DNA of 64,000 nucleotides from Voacanga thouarsii. Its lineage: Eukaryota; Streptophyta; Magnoliopsida; Gentianales; Apocynaceae. Location of the stretch: positions 434,001-498,000 of the forward strand of contig JANUWF010003379.1 of assembly GCA_026120185.1 (NCBI GenBank), written 5' to 3'. The notes below the pieces were generated by a model that was not told the origin of the DNA, did no database searches, and was given only the letters and a program-made list of their open reading frames with translations. Of the stretch, positions 1 to 11,660 are shown in pieces (within the stretch, counting starts at the first letter, position 1; each line of letters opens with the position of its first letter). Position numbers and translations under genes: made by a program.

Positions 1-1079
1 TTTGTTATGGATCCTTTAAAAAAAAACATATATATTATGTAAAAAAAAAATCTTAAATCTTTAATTGTATTAAATCTTCTTTAACCTCTATAGCAATATT
101 TATTTAGCATACTTAATCCTAGGAAGCTATTTGTCCTTATTGAGCTTGTGAGTTCACTCTATATTTATTATTTTGCAGGCTTCCAATTAAATGAAGACAA
201 GTTCGAAGAATGGCTTGAGGAGGATTTAGAGTGTTTGTTTGTTTTTTTTTTTGGAGTTTGGCTAGCTTTTAATCTATTGAGTTTAGATTATGAATTGAAT
301 TTATTTTGCTTGGATTATTTTTAGAGTTAATGTTTTAAGTTTAGCAATTATTTTTCTCAGATATTTATTGGAATTTTGGAGACATTGTATTTTAAGTTCA
401 TTTAATGTCCGCTTATGGTATTTTTGAGTACACGGAATTAGTTAGTTTATTAGGGTTCGACATTCTTTTTGGGATGTTGCCATGTCATACCCAGTGGGGC
501 ATGAATTTAGTTTTAACAAAGCTTAAGTTTTAGCATTCATACTCAAGTTCTAGTAAAATCAGGCTTTAATATTCAAACTTATTCAGCATTCAAAGGTCTG
601 AATCTTCATCAAATTTTAAGACGTTCATCTTATTTTTCATCAAACAAGCCTTGAAGGCATGGTGATCAAGTGTTCGTCATTAAATTCTATTCAATCCAAG
701 ATCAAGCTCTTCAATCCTTGAATCAATATTTTTCAAAAAAGGAAGAATTTGAGGACTCATTCTGCAATTTAGGACTTTTTCAAAAATTTGTAACCACATT
801 TACTATTTACTAGATATTTTATATTTTTCAACATTTTTCTTATCTTGATTTGCAGACTTAAAATTTTATCGAGTTACAAAGTTCTAGCATATTTAGTGGG
901 ACCATCTCTTCTTTCCATCTCTTCTCTTCAACGTTCAAATCAATCCAAAGTTCAAGTACAAATACAAAGCAACTCAATGACTCCACAGTACAACAAATCT
1001 ACATATGCTTGTTCAAAAGCAGTCGAATCTAAAACATTTTTCAGTAAAGATTCAACCGCTTCTTCTGGGGTATCAATTA
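1..1079. other. AT-rich 5' flank, probably LTR/leader of element A
   Basis: No reading frame with a recognisable domain is present. The stretch lies directly upstream of the element A gag frame, so it is probably that element's LTR or untranslated leader. I could not find a primer-binding site or an LTR terminus, and the matching 3' LTR of A was not recognised either. It carries repeated CAAG/TTCAA-rich stretches around 540-760. The short frame at 845-1135 runs into the start of the gag region and is not an independent gene. Confidence 0.4.
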
Positions 1080-2368
1080 TGATGACTAACACACAAAATC
1101 TTGAGAAGCAACTCACGCACCTCACAAAATTATGAGGGACTCACCAAACACTCCCAAGAGCAAGATCTCACTATGCACACTTCATCAATCGCTTTGAGAG
1201 ACTGGTAAAGCAAGTCAAGCTCTTCCAAAGAAATCTGAAGTACAAGAGGAAGTAGAAACTTCTAAGAAAACTCAAGATTTTTAGATATCTTCTAAAGGGT
1301 TGATTCCTATTGATTAGCTCAAAGACTTCATCATGGGCACAATTAAGGACAAGTATGAAGAAGGTAGCAAATCCACCTTCATATATGCAAAGCTTTATTT
1401 GCAAAGAATTGATGATATGTGGATGCCAGCTGGATATCAGTTACAAAAACTTTAACAATTTGATGGCAAATAAAATCCTAAGTAAGACGTGATTCACTTT
1501 ATCAAGGCATGTAATAATATTGGAACTTATTGAGATATACTAGTGAAATAGTTTGTGTGATCCCTCGAAGGAAATGCATTCAATTGGTATAACCTACTTG
1601 TACTAAGTTCCATCAACAATTGGGAACAACTTAAACAAAAGTTTCTCAATAGATTCCATAGCACTCATAGGATTGTCAACATGATAGAGCTCACTAACTT
1701 CCGCTAATGAAAAGATGAGCCAGCAGTGGACTATATCAACAGGTAGAAAATTCGAATCTCAATTATAGAGATGTCTAAGTGAATTGTCTGCAATTGAAAT
1801 GTTCATCTAAGGCATGCATTGGGGACTTCAGTATATTCTCAAATGGATCATGCTAAAGACCTTTGAAGAATTAGCTATGCCTGTTCATGATATAGAATTG
1901 ATCATTGCTGCATATGGGGGCAAAGCACCTGTTCAAGACTCCAATAAAGGTAAAGAAAAATAAAATTTTAGAAAAAGAAGCAAACCATTTTCTAAACTAA
2001 AGAAATGATTCTAAGGCAATAGTCACGGCTCCAATAAAAATTTCTTCAAAAGTAACTTAGAAGGTAACTAAGAAAGTGGATCCTTCACAAGTAAGGAAGA
2101 AGGTAACCTTAGAAAAAAGGCAGTCTAAGGAATGTCTTTCAGTTGATTCTGATGTTTCTTTAATATTTAATAAGTTAATGGCTATTAAGACCACAGAGTT
2201 GCTAGAAGCAAAACGTCCAAATAAAGTTAGACGAATAAATGATCCCAATTACTACAAGTATCATCATTTGATTATTCATCTAATTGAAAAGTATTTTATA
2301 TTCAAGGACAAGATTATATAGTTGGTCTGTGAAGGACACGTTGTTCTTCAAGAAGACAATGCATTAGC
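1080..2368 (+). pseudogene. Element A gag, degenerate
   Basis: A decayed gag polyprotein, the capsid/nucleocapsid precursor that packages element RNA. Two frames carry the signal. Around 1270-1460 the frame reads through a segment containing IKDKYEEGSKSTFIYAKLYL. Around 1555-1700 it carries the capsid-like segment SLEGNAFNWYNLLVLSSINN, followed by the WEQLKQKFLNRF motif typical of retrotransposon gag. A Lys-rich stretch at 1930-2010 and a later segment at 2060-2330 (with YYKYHHLIIHLIEKYF) correspond to the nucleocapsid/linker of Tat elements. Numerous stops and at least two frameshifts exclude function. The frame is cut at 2368 by the L complex and resumes at 11666 without loss. Confidence 0.75.
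2364..2368. repeat. Left target-site duplication of the L complex (TTAGC)
   Basis: TTAGC immediately precedes the LTR terminus TGTAACAC. Its partner TCAGC follows the other terminus at 11661-11665, with one mismatch. Removing the insert and one copy restores an open frame of element A across the site. Confidence 0.7.
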
Positions 2369-4777
2369 TGTAACACTCCACTACCTAGGCCCGCCAGGGC
2401 CGGGGATGTCGCCCCGTCCAAAGGACAATGAGTCTTTATAACTAGGTCACACAAATAAAATTGTAGAATAAAAATAATACTTTTACTTAAAATTTATTAC
2501 AACCTAAGAATAAATCGAAGATTAAATCCAAGAATTCCAAAAATAAATCCAAAATAAAAATTATCCACTCTCAACTCCTCAAAGCATTACACAAAATAAA
2601 TCATCAGAAAATCTTCCAAGGCAGGCAATATCTAGCCACTCATCCCCACAGTAGGATCGACCTGAAATCATGGTAAAAATGGTGATGAGAAAAAAATCTC
2701 AGTAAGTCCGTGTGTGCTTTAAGTGTCGAGTGAAAACAGTTCGTGAATGCAAAGTATAAAATCTTTATAAGGGAAATACTGGTAAGCAATAAACATTAGT
2801 TAAAATCAAGAGTGGTGTTTTAGTTTTTTCAACCATATATAATCAATAAAATCAACCACTCAAAAGAAATGATCATGGGTTACCACATGTTGGGCCCCAT
2901 AACCGGTCAGAATGCCGACACTTTGTGCAGACTGACAAAAAGGTAGGTGATCGGCCTAACGGGTAAGATACTTCTCCTTCTCTATACCCAAACAATAACT
3001 GGGTGTCCATTTCGGCAAAACACAGTCACTTGACTGAAAAATAAACTACTAGCTCGAACCGGCACGACCTACTGAACTGACATCTTATCCGAGAAGGACT
3101 CACCCCTAAGAGGTGGCCACCTATTGAGAGACTTACCCTAACCCTTCAAAGACTAGTCCTAGCAGTCCACCCTTATTGAGTACTCAATGTAACTTATCCC
3201 ACTTGGAAAAAATAAACAAAACACAGTTCCACTTGAAAATCGCAATTAAGGGTTTCCAAAGTCTTTGTCAAAATTAGTTTTAGAAAGAGTTTTAAGTTTG
3301 AGAAAATCTGCTTATTGATTTTCAAATAATTGTTTGACTGGAATAAGGAAGCAGTCAATCCTCAATTGCCTTTATAGAAATGAGTGTCCATGCACTCTGC
3401 ATTTGGCTTGCCATAATAAATATTTTACATCAATCAAGTTTTATGTAGGAGCTTATTTGATCCTTAGCTCGAGATAAAATAAAGGTCCTCAACAGCTGAC
3501 CTAACCCCGCCTGGAGTAAAAATAAACCACAATCAAACTCAAGTCAATATCCATTTTCACAAATAAAACTAGCTCAACTCAGTACTACCATGATCCTAGT
3601 GTCCCAAGCTTTATAGCCAAATAATAAATAAAAAGGTTTATAAGTTAAGTCTAATTTGATATTTAAATAATTAATGTTTTGGGAAATAGGTACTAATAAG
3701 TTGAAGGTTTAAATCTTGCTAAGAATAATTTAGAGTTTGTTTAATGAAGAGTCCTAGGTGGTATTAGGTAAAATAATGATTTGTTAATAATTAATTATTT
3801 AAAAATAATTGATAACTAAAATTAGTTGAAAATAAATTTTAATGGGTCTTGATTGAAAGCTAATAAATAAAATTTAATAGGTTTTGTTTAAAAGATAATA
3901 ATTGAAAGGTGATAAATTTTAATGATATTTATGAATATAAGACTTACAAAATTAATATTTTTACTTATTATAATTATTTTCATAAAAGGCTTTATTTGAT
4001 ATTATCATTTTATATAATATATATATTTATATATTTTATTTTCTAGTAAATCTATTATTTATTTGACTAAAATATCCTTATTATATATATATCATAATCC
4101 AAATCTACCCTTCCTAGGGTTTTTCGAAATTACTAGCAAAATTCATAATATTAAACATTTTATTGAAGAAATAAAATTTAGCTTAGGGACAACTAAGTCA
4201 TGATCATAATTCCACTTGCTAACTATAATCATGAACATATACTCCCCTTCAATTCATCAAATCACCCAAATCATGAATAAAAGCATAGATCTAAATTTAT
4301 CAAGGCATGATCCAACCTCTACTAACATAAACATAATCATGGCTTCAATAATTATACATGAATATAAATCCTATTCATCATAGATGACATAATCTCTAGT
4401 ATACTTGATCACAAATACTACCTATGACAAGGAGACATGCATTAAACCCTAAAAATACCATACAATCAACTAAGATAATCAACTCATGCATGAATCCCAT
4501 CTCCATCGTATACACACATTTATTCATACTTCAATCTCTACTTATCACAACAATACATGCTCAAATCCTATTCATAATCCATCTCCTACCAACATCATCC
4601 TAGAGACATGAATCTAGAATTTAAAAGGAGGGTTAAAAATACTTACTTGATTGATGAATACCTTGAAGGAGTTTCGAATGGATCTCAACTCCTAGATGTC
4701 TAAATCCGTCCAAGGAAGATGAAGAAAGCATGGCCATTGGTGAGGAACCATTCGGCCAAGAAGAAGAGAGTGTTTGG

Positions 4778-4780
<3 letters not shown>

Positions 4781-4810
<30 letters not shown>
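4781..4810. repeat. (GA)n microsatellite in LTR L1
   Basis: An uninterrupted AG dinucleotide run inside the LTR. It recurs at the homologous place in the other copies (7231-7276, and as CT at 9229-9265), so it is part of the LTR and has varied in length. Confidence 0.95.
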
Positions 4811-4818
<8 letters not shown>

Positions 4819-6432
4819 GAAGAGAGTCTATTAGCATGCTTATTCATATATATATTCATTAGAGATCAAAGATTAGTGAAGATGAAGTTGTTTGAACAAA
4901 CCTACCTTGAAGGTGTTTTTGAGCCTTCACAAAATTTCTGATTTTTTATCCAAAAGAGCAAATTGGATTTTGGAGTTTGATGTTAAAAATGGTATGGATG
5001 GACTCACGGCAGTGAGTAGATGAAATTTGGAATTTTTGGAAGAAGTTTGAAGTGGTTTGGAGAGGTATTAGGCGAAAGAAAGGAGTAGGTGTTCTATGTG
5101 TACTTGAAGGTTGAAGAGAATGGAGGAATTTTGGATTTGTGGCTGCCGAAATTCTGTGTGTGCAGTGGCCGAATTGTTTGTGTAGTTTAGGAAGATGATT
5201 TTTCTGGTTTGAAAGGAAAATGAAAGGCTGGTTGTTGAAATCCTAAAAGAATATTTTTGGGGATCAAATTTGGAAACAAAATATAGCAAGAATATCTTTG
5301 TTCAATAGAAGCTTTTTGGAGCTGCTATGGCCGAATTGTTGCTCTGTGATTTGGCTGGATGAAAGCTGGTTGAAGAAGGCTAATGGTGGCCGAAAAGAAG
5401 GAGTGTAATGGTGAAGGGAAGGTCTAGTTGTTTGAGGGACATTTTATGGAAGGTTGCTAAATTAAGTTTGCAGGAATTTTGGTATCCAATCAAGGCATGA
5501 TTACAGTGATTTGTTGGAGATATTTTCAGGCAGCCATGTCTGATTTTTGTGCATAAGCTTGGGGAAGACAATGGAGTTCAGTTCATGGCTGTTTAAGAGT
5601 GGTTTGAACAGAAAGATGAGGAAGATTTCGGAGTGGAAACAAGGCTGGAAAAATTCTGCATATGATTTTCGCACGTGCTAAAAATTTTCTGGGCAGTTTC
5701 GGCTGCCATTTTCCAGTCAACTTGTAGAGAGTTTGAAGGAGATTTCAGATGCCTTTCATGGCTGGTTTCCAACCTGCTTCATGGAAGAAAAATGTGGCTA
5801 AGGAGCTAGGAGAAAAATGGAAGAAAACAGCTTGGTTGAAGACCACCAAAGCTGCCATTTTAACCATAAATTTTTCTGGTTTTGCACAGCATTTGTGCTG
5901 CCCGAAATTAACTAGAAAATTTCAGATTTCAAGCTGATCAAAAGGGCCATTTTCTGGCAGTATTTGGGAGGGAATAATGGCTGAGAATTTCGACACCTTG
6001 AAGGCATAAGAAGCTGGAAAAATTTCAGTTCATTATATGAAGGAAAATGAACCTAGTTAGAGTGAAGTTTAAAAGGTTCACTAGGGGAATTAATTCTCTT
6101 GGAACCTTCCCCATCTCTTCCACATTTTCAGTCCATAAGATGTCTTTCCCTTAGACATTTTGAAACTTCAAAGCCACAACACTTTACTGAAATTTTTGGA
6201 ATGAAATTGGCTAGAACAAATTTAACTAATCTAATGAATTGAGAATTAGGAAAAATTAAAGATCAAGGAGGAATGAATTCCCTTAGGAATTTTTGAGTAG
6301 GCCACAAGAATAGGATTAGAATACTCCTATCATGTCTCTCCTAGGACAACACCTCTACCCTATGCTAAAGCACTTAAGGCCGAAAGTACCCCTTCCCAAG
6401 CAAAAATAAATTTAATCATGCTAAAGCTCCAA

Positions 6433-6492
6433 TGATGGAATTTGAACTCAAGACCTCAAGAATTAATTCCAAAGCTCTAACCACTAAACCAC
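6433..6492 (-). other. tRNA-like (SINE-head-like) segment inside LTR L1
   Basis: On the minus strand, a box-A-like stretch (TTTAGTGGTTAGAGC, complement of about 6474-6488) is followed, at tRNA-like spacing, by a box-B-like stretch (GAGTTCAAATTCC, complement of 6437-6449). These resemble the D-arm and T-arm internal promoter of a tRNA gene. The rest does not fold as an obvious tRNA, so a SINE head or tRNA relic captured by the LTR is more likely than a gene. It is kept at 8893-8952 and 25136-25196. Confidence 0.45.
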
Positions 6493-6573
6493 TAAACCAC
6501 AACAACTCTTATTCTTATTTTCTCTCTAACCACTAAACCACTAAACCATAACAACTCATATTCTTATTTTCTA
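6476..6573. repeat. 49-bp tandem repeat, two units
   Basis: Two adjacent units starting at 6476 and 6525, each beginning TCTAACCACTAAACCACTAA and differing at a few positions. The second LTR copy (from 8936) has only one unit, so the duplication arose in this copy. Confidence 0.85.
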
Positions 6574-6801
6574 TCTAAAATATTTTCCCTATTTAATCCT
6601 CAAGTTATCTCCCTATTTTCACCTCAGGCAAAAATTACCATTTTACCCTTCTTACTCAATAATCATACCTAAGCCCTCTAGACTAGAAAATACAAATCCA
6701 AAGCACATAAAATTATATAAAAATATATTTAAACATACAATAAAGTATGATATGCATCCCAACTCCCTTACTCTAAGGTTGGTTTCGACTGCGGTTTCAC
6801 A

Positions 6802-6952
6802 TCGCCACACTGAGAAGAACTATTGGTCCAAGGGTGGTGAGAGGAAATGTTATCACTGCGGCGACCCGAACTACCTGAGGAACACTTGCCCTAAGTTGCA
6901 TCGAGTTGGGCAAAGAAATCCAGTGCAGAATCCGGGGCCGAATAGAGCCAAC
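6802..6952 (+). pseudogene. gag nucleocapsid fragment
   Basis: A frame in 6802-6952 carries CYHCGDPNYLRNTCP, a retroviral-type zinc knuckle (C-x2-C-x4-H-x4-C) in which the His is replaced by Tyr, followed by a Pro/Arg/Asn-rich tail. Only about 50 codons of gag remain. It lies between two minus-strand LTR copies but is itself on the plus strand, so it was joined there by rearrangement. Which element supplied it is not clear. Confidence 0.65.
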
Positions 6953-7230
6953 ACCATCATATACACACATCCATTCATGCTTCGAATTCAACTAATCACA
7001 ACAACACATGCTTAAAACACAATCATAGCCCATCTCCTTCTAATATCACTCTAGAGACATGAATCTAGAGTCTAAAAAGAGGGTTGAGGGGACTTACTTG
7101 ATTGGTGAGTACCTTAAAGGAGTTTCAAATGGATCACAACTCCTAGATGTCTAGATTCGTCCAAGAGAGATGAAGAAAGTATGGCCATTGGTGAAGAGCC
7201 ATTTGGCCAAAAAGGAGAGAGGTTCGGAAA

Positions 7231-7276
<46 letters not shown>
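7231..7276. repeat. (GA)n microsatellite
   Basis: An AG dinucleotide run with one interruption, at the place equivalent to 4781-4810. Confidence 0.95.
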
Positions 7277-7278
<2 letters not shown>

Positions 7279-8892
7279 CATTAGTATGATTATTCATATA
7301 TATATTCATTAGAGATCAAAGATTAGAGAAGATGAAGTTGTTTGAACAAACCTACTTTGAAGGTGTTCTTGAGCCTTCACAAAATTTCTGATTTTTTATC
7401 CAAAAGAGAAAGTTGGATTTTGGAGTTTGATGTTAAAAATGGTATGGATGGACTCACGGCAGTGAGTAGATGAAATCTGAAATTTTTGGAAGAAGTTTGA
7501 AGTGGTTTGGAGAGGTAATAGACTAAAGAAAGGAGTGGGTGTTCTTGGTGTTCTATGTGTGCTTGAAGGTTAAAGAGAATAGAGGAATTTTGGTTAATGC
7601 TAGCCGAAATTCTGAGGGAGAGAGTGACCGAATTGCTAGAGTGTTTTAGGTAGACGATTTCCTAGTTTGAAAGGAAAAAGGAAAGGCTGGTTGTCGAAAT
7701 CCTAAAAGAATATTTTTGGGAATCAAATTTGGTAACAAAATATAGCAAGAATATCTTATTCAATGGAAGCTTTTTGGAAGCTGTTATGGCCGACTGCTTG
7801 CTAGGATTTTTGCTGGACGAAAGTTGGTTGAAGGAGGTTAATGATGGCTGAAAAGAGAGAGTGTAATGGTGAAGGAAATTTCTGGCTGTTTGAGGGACAT
7901 TTTATGGAAGGTTGCTAAATTAATATGGCTGGAATTTTGGTATCCAATCAAGGCAGGATTGCAGTGATTTGCTAGAGATATTTTCAGGCAGCCATGTCTG
8001 ATTTTCATGCAGAAGCTTAGGGAGGACAATGGAGTTCAGTTCAGGGCCGTTTAAGAGTGGTTTGTGTAGAAGGAGGATGGAGTTTCGGTCAGGGCTGAAT
8101 TAGGAAACAAAGTTGGACAGAAGTCCTGCACAAAATTTTCGCTATTATTGGAATTTTCCTGGGCAGTTTCGTCTGCCATTTTCCAGCCAGATTGTAGAGA
8201 GTTTGATGGGAATTCCAGGGGTCTTTCATGGCTGGTTTCCAGCATTCTTCATGGAGGAAAAACACCGCTAAGGAGCTGGGAGAAAACTGGAAGAAATCAG
8301 CTTGGTTTAGGGTCACCAAAGCTGTGATTTTGTCCAGAAATTTTCTGGCTTTGCACAGCATTTGTGCAGCCCGAAATGAACCAGAAAATTTCAGATTTTA
8401 AGCAAATCAAAAGAGCCATATTTGGGAGGGAATAATGGCTGAGAAATTTGACATCTTGAAGGCACAAGATGCTGGAAGAATTTCAGTTTATTACATGAAG
8501 GAAAATGGACCTAGCTAGAGTGAAATTTTAGAAGATTCACTAGGGGAATTAATTCTCTTGGAACCTTCCCCATCCCTTCCACATTTTCGGTCCACAAGAT
8601 GTCTTTCACTAAGACATTTTGAACCTTCAAAGCCACAGCACTTCACTGAATTTTTTGGAATGAAATTGGCTAGAACAAATTTGACCAACCTAATGAATTG
8701 AGGATTAGGAGAAATTAAAGATCAAGAAGAAATAAATTTCTTTAGGAATTTTTGTGTAGGGTAAAAGAATAAGATTAAAGTACTCCTATCATGTCTCTCC
8801 TAGGAAAACATCTCTACTCTACCCTAAAGCTCTTAAGGCCAAAAGTACCACTTCCCAAGTAAAAATAAAATTTAATCATACTAAAGCTCTAA

Positions 8893-8952
8893 TGATGGAA
8901 TTTGAACTCATGACCTCAAGAATTAATTCCAAAGCTCTAACCACTACACCAC
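8893..8952 (-). other. tRNA-like segment, second copy
   Basis: The same box-A-like and box-B-like arrangement as at 6433-6492, in the partial LTR copy, with a few substitutions. Confidence 0.4.
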
Positions 8953-9204
8953 AACAACTCTTGTTATTATTTTCTCTCTAAAATATTTTTCCTATTTAAT
9001 CCTCAAGCCCTCTCTATATTTTCTCCTCAGGCAAAACTTACCATTTTGCCCTTCTTTCTCAATAATCATAACCAAGCCCTCTAGACTATAAAACACAAAT
9101 CCAAAGCATATAAAATCATATAAAAATATATTTACACATGCAATAAAATATGATATGCATCCCAACCCCCTTACTCTAAGGTTGGTTTCGACTGGGGTTT
9201 CACA

Positions 9205-9222
9205 CTAATAGACTCTCTTCTT

Positions 9223-9267
<45 letters not shown>

Positions 9268-11660
9268 CCGAACACTCTCTTCTTCTTGGCCAAATGGTTC
9301 CTCACCAATGCCCATGCTTTCTTCATCTTCCTTGGACGGATTTAGACATCTAGGAGTTGAGATCCATTCGAAACTCTTTCAAGGTATTCATCAATCAAGT
9401 AAGCCTTTTTAACCCTCCTTTTAAATTCTAGATTCATGTATCTAGGATGATGTTGGTAGGAGATGGATTATGAATAGGATTTGAGCATGTATTGTTGTGA
9501 TGAGTAGAGATTGAAGCATGAATAAATGTGTGTATATGATGGAGATGGGATTCATACATGAGTTGATTATCTTGGTTGATTGTATGGTGTTTTTAGGGTT
9601 TAATGCATGTCTCCTTGTCATAAGTAGTACTTGTGATCAAGTATACAAGAGATTATGTCATCTATGATGAATAAGATTTATAATCATGTATGATTATAGA
9701 AGCCATGATTATGTTTATGTTAGTAGAGGTTGGATCGTGCCTTGATAAATTTAGATCTATGCTTTTATTCATGATTTGGGTGATTTGATGAATTGAAGGG
9801 GAGTATATGTTCATGATTATAGTTAGCAAGTGGAATTATGATCATGACCTAGTTGTCCTTAAGCTAAATTTTATTTCTTCAATAAAATGTTTAATATTAT
9901 GAATTTTGCTAGTAATTTCAAAAAACCCTAGGAAGGGTAGATTTGGATTATTATATATATTTAATAAGGATAAATAAGAGCTTTACTAAAAAATAATATA
10001 TATATAGATATTATATAAAATGATAATATCAAATAAAGCCCTTTTATGAAAATAATTATAATAAGTAAAAATATTAATTTTATAAGTCTTATATTCATAA
10101 ATTTCATTAAAATTTATCACCTTTCAATTATTATCTTTTAAACAAAACCTGTTAAAATTTATTTATTAGCTTTCAATCAAGACCCGTTAAAATTGATTTT
10201 CAACTAATTTTAGTTATCAATTATTTTCAAATAATTAATTATTAACAAATCATTATTTTACATAATACCACCTAGAACTCTTCATCAAACAAACTCTAAA
10301 TTATTCTTAGCAAGATTTAAACCTTCAACTTATTAGTACCTATTTCCCAAAACATTAATTATTTTAAATATCAAATTAGACTTAGCTTATAAACCTTTTT
10401 ATTTATTATTTGGCCATAAAGCTTGGGACACTAGGATCATGGTAGTAGTGAGTTGAACAGTTTTATTTGTGAAAGTGAATATTGACTTGAGTTTGATTGT
10501 GGTTTATTTTTACCCCAGGCGGGGTTAGGTCAGTTGTTGAGGACCTTTATTTTATCTCGAGCTAAGGATCAGGTAAGCTCCTGCATAAAACCCAATTGAT
10601 GTAAAATGTTTATTATGGCAAGCCAAATGCAGAGTGCATGGATACTTATTTCTGTAAAGGCAATTGGGGATTGACTCCTTCATTATTCCAGTCAAACAAT
10701 TATTTGAAAATCAATAAGCAAATTTACTCAAACTTAAAACTCTTTCTAAAACTGATTTTGACAAAGACTTTGGAAACCCTTAATTGCCATTTTCAAGTGG
10801 AACTGTGTTTTGTTCATTTTTCCCAAGTGGGATAAGTTACATTGAGTACTCAATAAGGGTGGACTGTTGGGACTAGTCTTTGAAGGGTTAGGGTAAGTCT
10901 CTCAGTAGGTGGCCACCTCTGAGGGGTGAGTCCTTCCCGGATAAGATGTTAGTTCAGTAGGTCATGCTGGTCCAAGCTAACAGTTTATTTTTCAGTCAAG
11001 TGACTGTGTTTTGCCGGAATGGACACCCGGTTGTTGTTTGGATATAGAGAAGGAGGAGTATCTTGCCCGGTAGGCCGATCACCTACCTTTTTGTCAGTCT
11101 GCACAAAGTGTCAGCATTCTGACCGGTTATGGGGCCCACGTCTAGTAACCCATGATCATTTCTTTTGAGTGGTTGATTTTATTGATTATATATGGTTGGA
11201 AAAGCCAAAGCACCACTCTTGATTTTAACTAATGTTTATTGATTGCCAGTATTTCCCTTATAAAGATTTTATACTTTGCATTCACGAACTATTTTCACTC
11301 GACACTCAAAGCACACACAGACTTACTGGGATTTTTGTCTCATCACCATTTTTACCATGATTTCAGGTCGATCCTGTTGTGGGGATAAGTAGCCAGATAT
11401 TGCTTGCCTTGAAAGATTTTCTGATAATTTATTTTGTGTAATGCTTTGGGGAGTTGAGAGTGGATAATTTTTATTTTGGATTTGTTTTTGGAATTCTTGG
11501 ATTTAACCTTGGATTTATTCTTGGGGTTGTAATGAATTTTAAGTTAAAGTATTATTTTTATTCTGCAATTTTATTTGTGTGACCTAGTTATAAAGACCCC
11601 TTATCCTTTGGACGGGGCGACATCCTCGGCCCTGGCGGGCCTAGGTAGTGGGGTGTTATA
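9205..11660 (+). mobile_element. Inverted LTR arm (3' part of L-family LTR)
   Basis: The reverse complement of about 2369-4834. It begins abruptly at an internal LTR position directly against the U3 terminus of the partial LTR (junction 9204/9205) and runs to a normal U5-type end (GGGGTGTTATA; the usual terminal CA is changed to TA). It contains a CT microsatellite at 9229-9265. The short frames at 10638-10835 and the 5' part of 11575-11952 are LTR sequence. Confidence 0.85.

Larger units (their letters stand above)
2369..6801 (-). mobile_element. Long LTR L1 (complete, minus strand)
   Basis: A 4,433-bp LTR running from the U3 start TGTGAAACC (complement at 6801) to the U5 end at 2369. It matches the solo LTR at 21207-25448 over its whole length. 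It contains a GA microsatellite (4781-4810), a tRNA-like stretch (6433-6492) and a 49-bp tandem repeat (6476-6573). The short frames within it (5068-5937) are LTR sequence, not genes; the same region is repeated at 7500-8360 with different interruptions. Confidence 0.85.
6953..9204 (-). mobile_element. Partial long LTR (5' half), minus strand
   Basis: Matches the 5' half of LTR L1 (about 4500-6801) in the same orientation, so the two form a direct duplication. It ends at 9204 with an intact U3 terminus (TGTGAAACC in complement). Its left edge at about 6953 is a non-terminal breakpoint inside the LTR. Confidence 0.85.
2369..11660. mobile_element. L complex: head-to-head long-LTR insertion
   Basis: A 9.3 kb block flanked by a near-perfect 5-bp target duplication. 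Both outer ends are the same (3', U5-side) LTR end in inverted orientation: the left end reads TGTAACACTCC and the right end GGGGTGTTATA. From left to right it holds a full minus-strand LTR (2369-6801), a small plus-strand gag piece (6802-6952), a partial minus-strand LTR (6953-9204), and the inverted 3' part of an LTR (9205-11660). The outer arms form an imperfect inverted repeat of about 2.46 kb. No pol sequence is present. Confidence 0.8.

Noticed and set aside
6433..6492. A true tRNA gene on the minus strand
   Set aside because: Box-A- and box-B-like stretches exist, but I see no acceptor stem or anticodon arm pairing; it is a conserved part of an LTR and is described as tRNA-like only.
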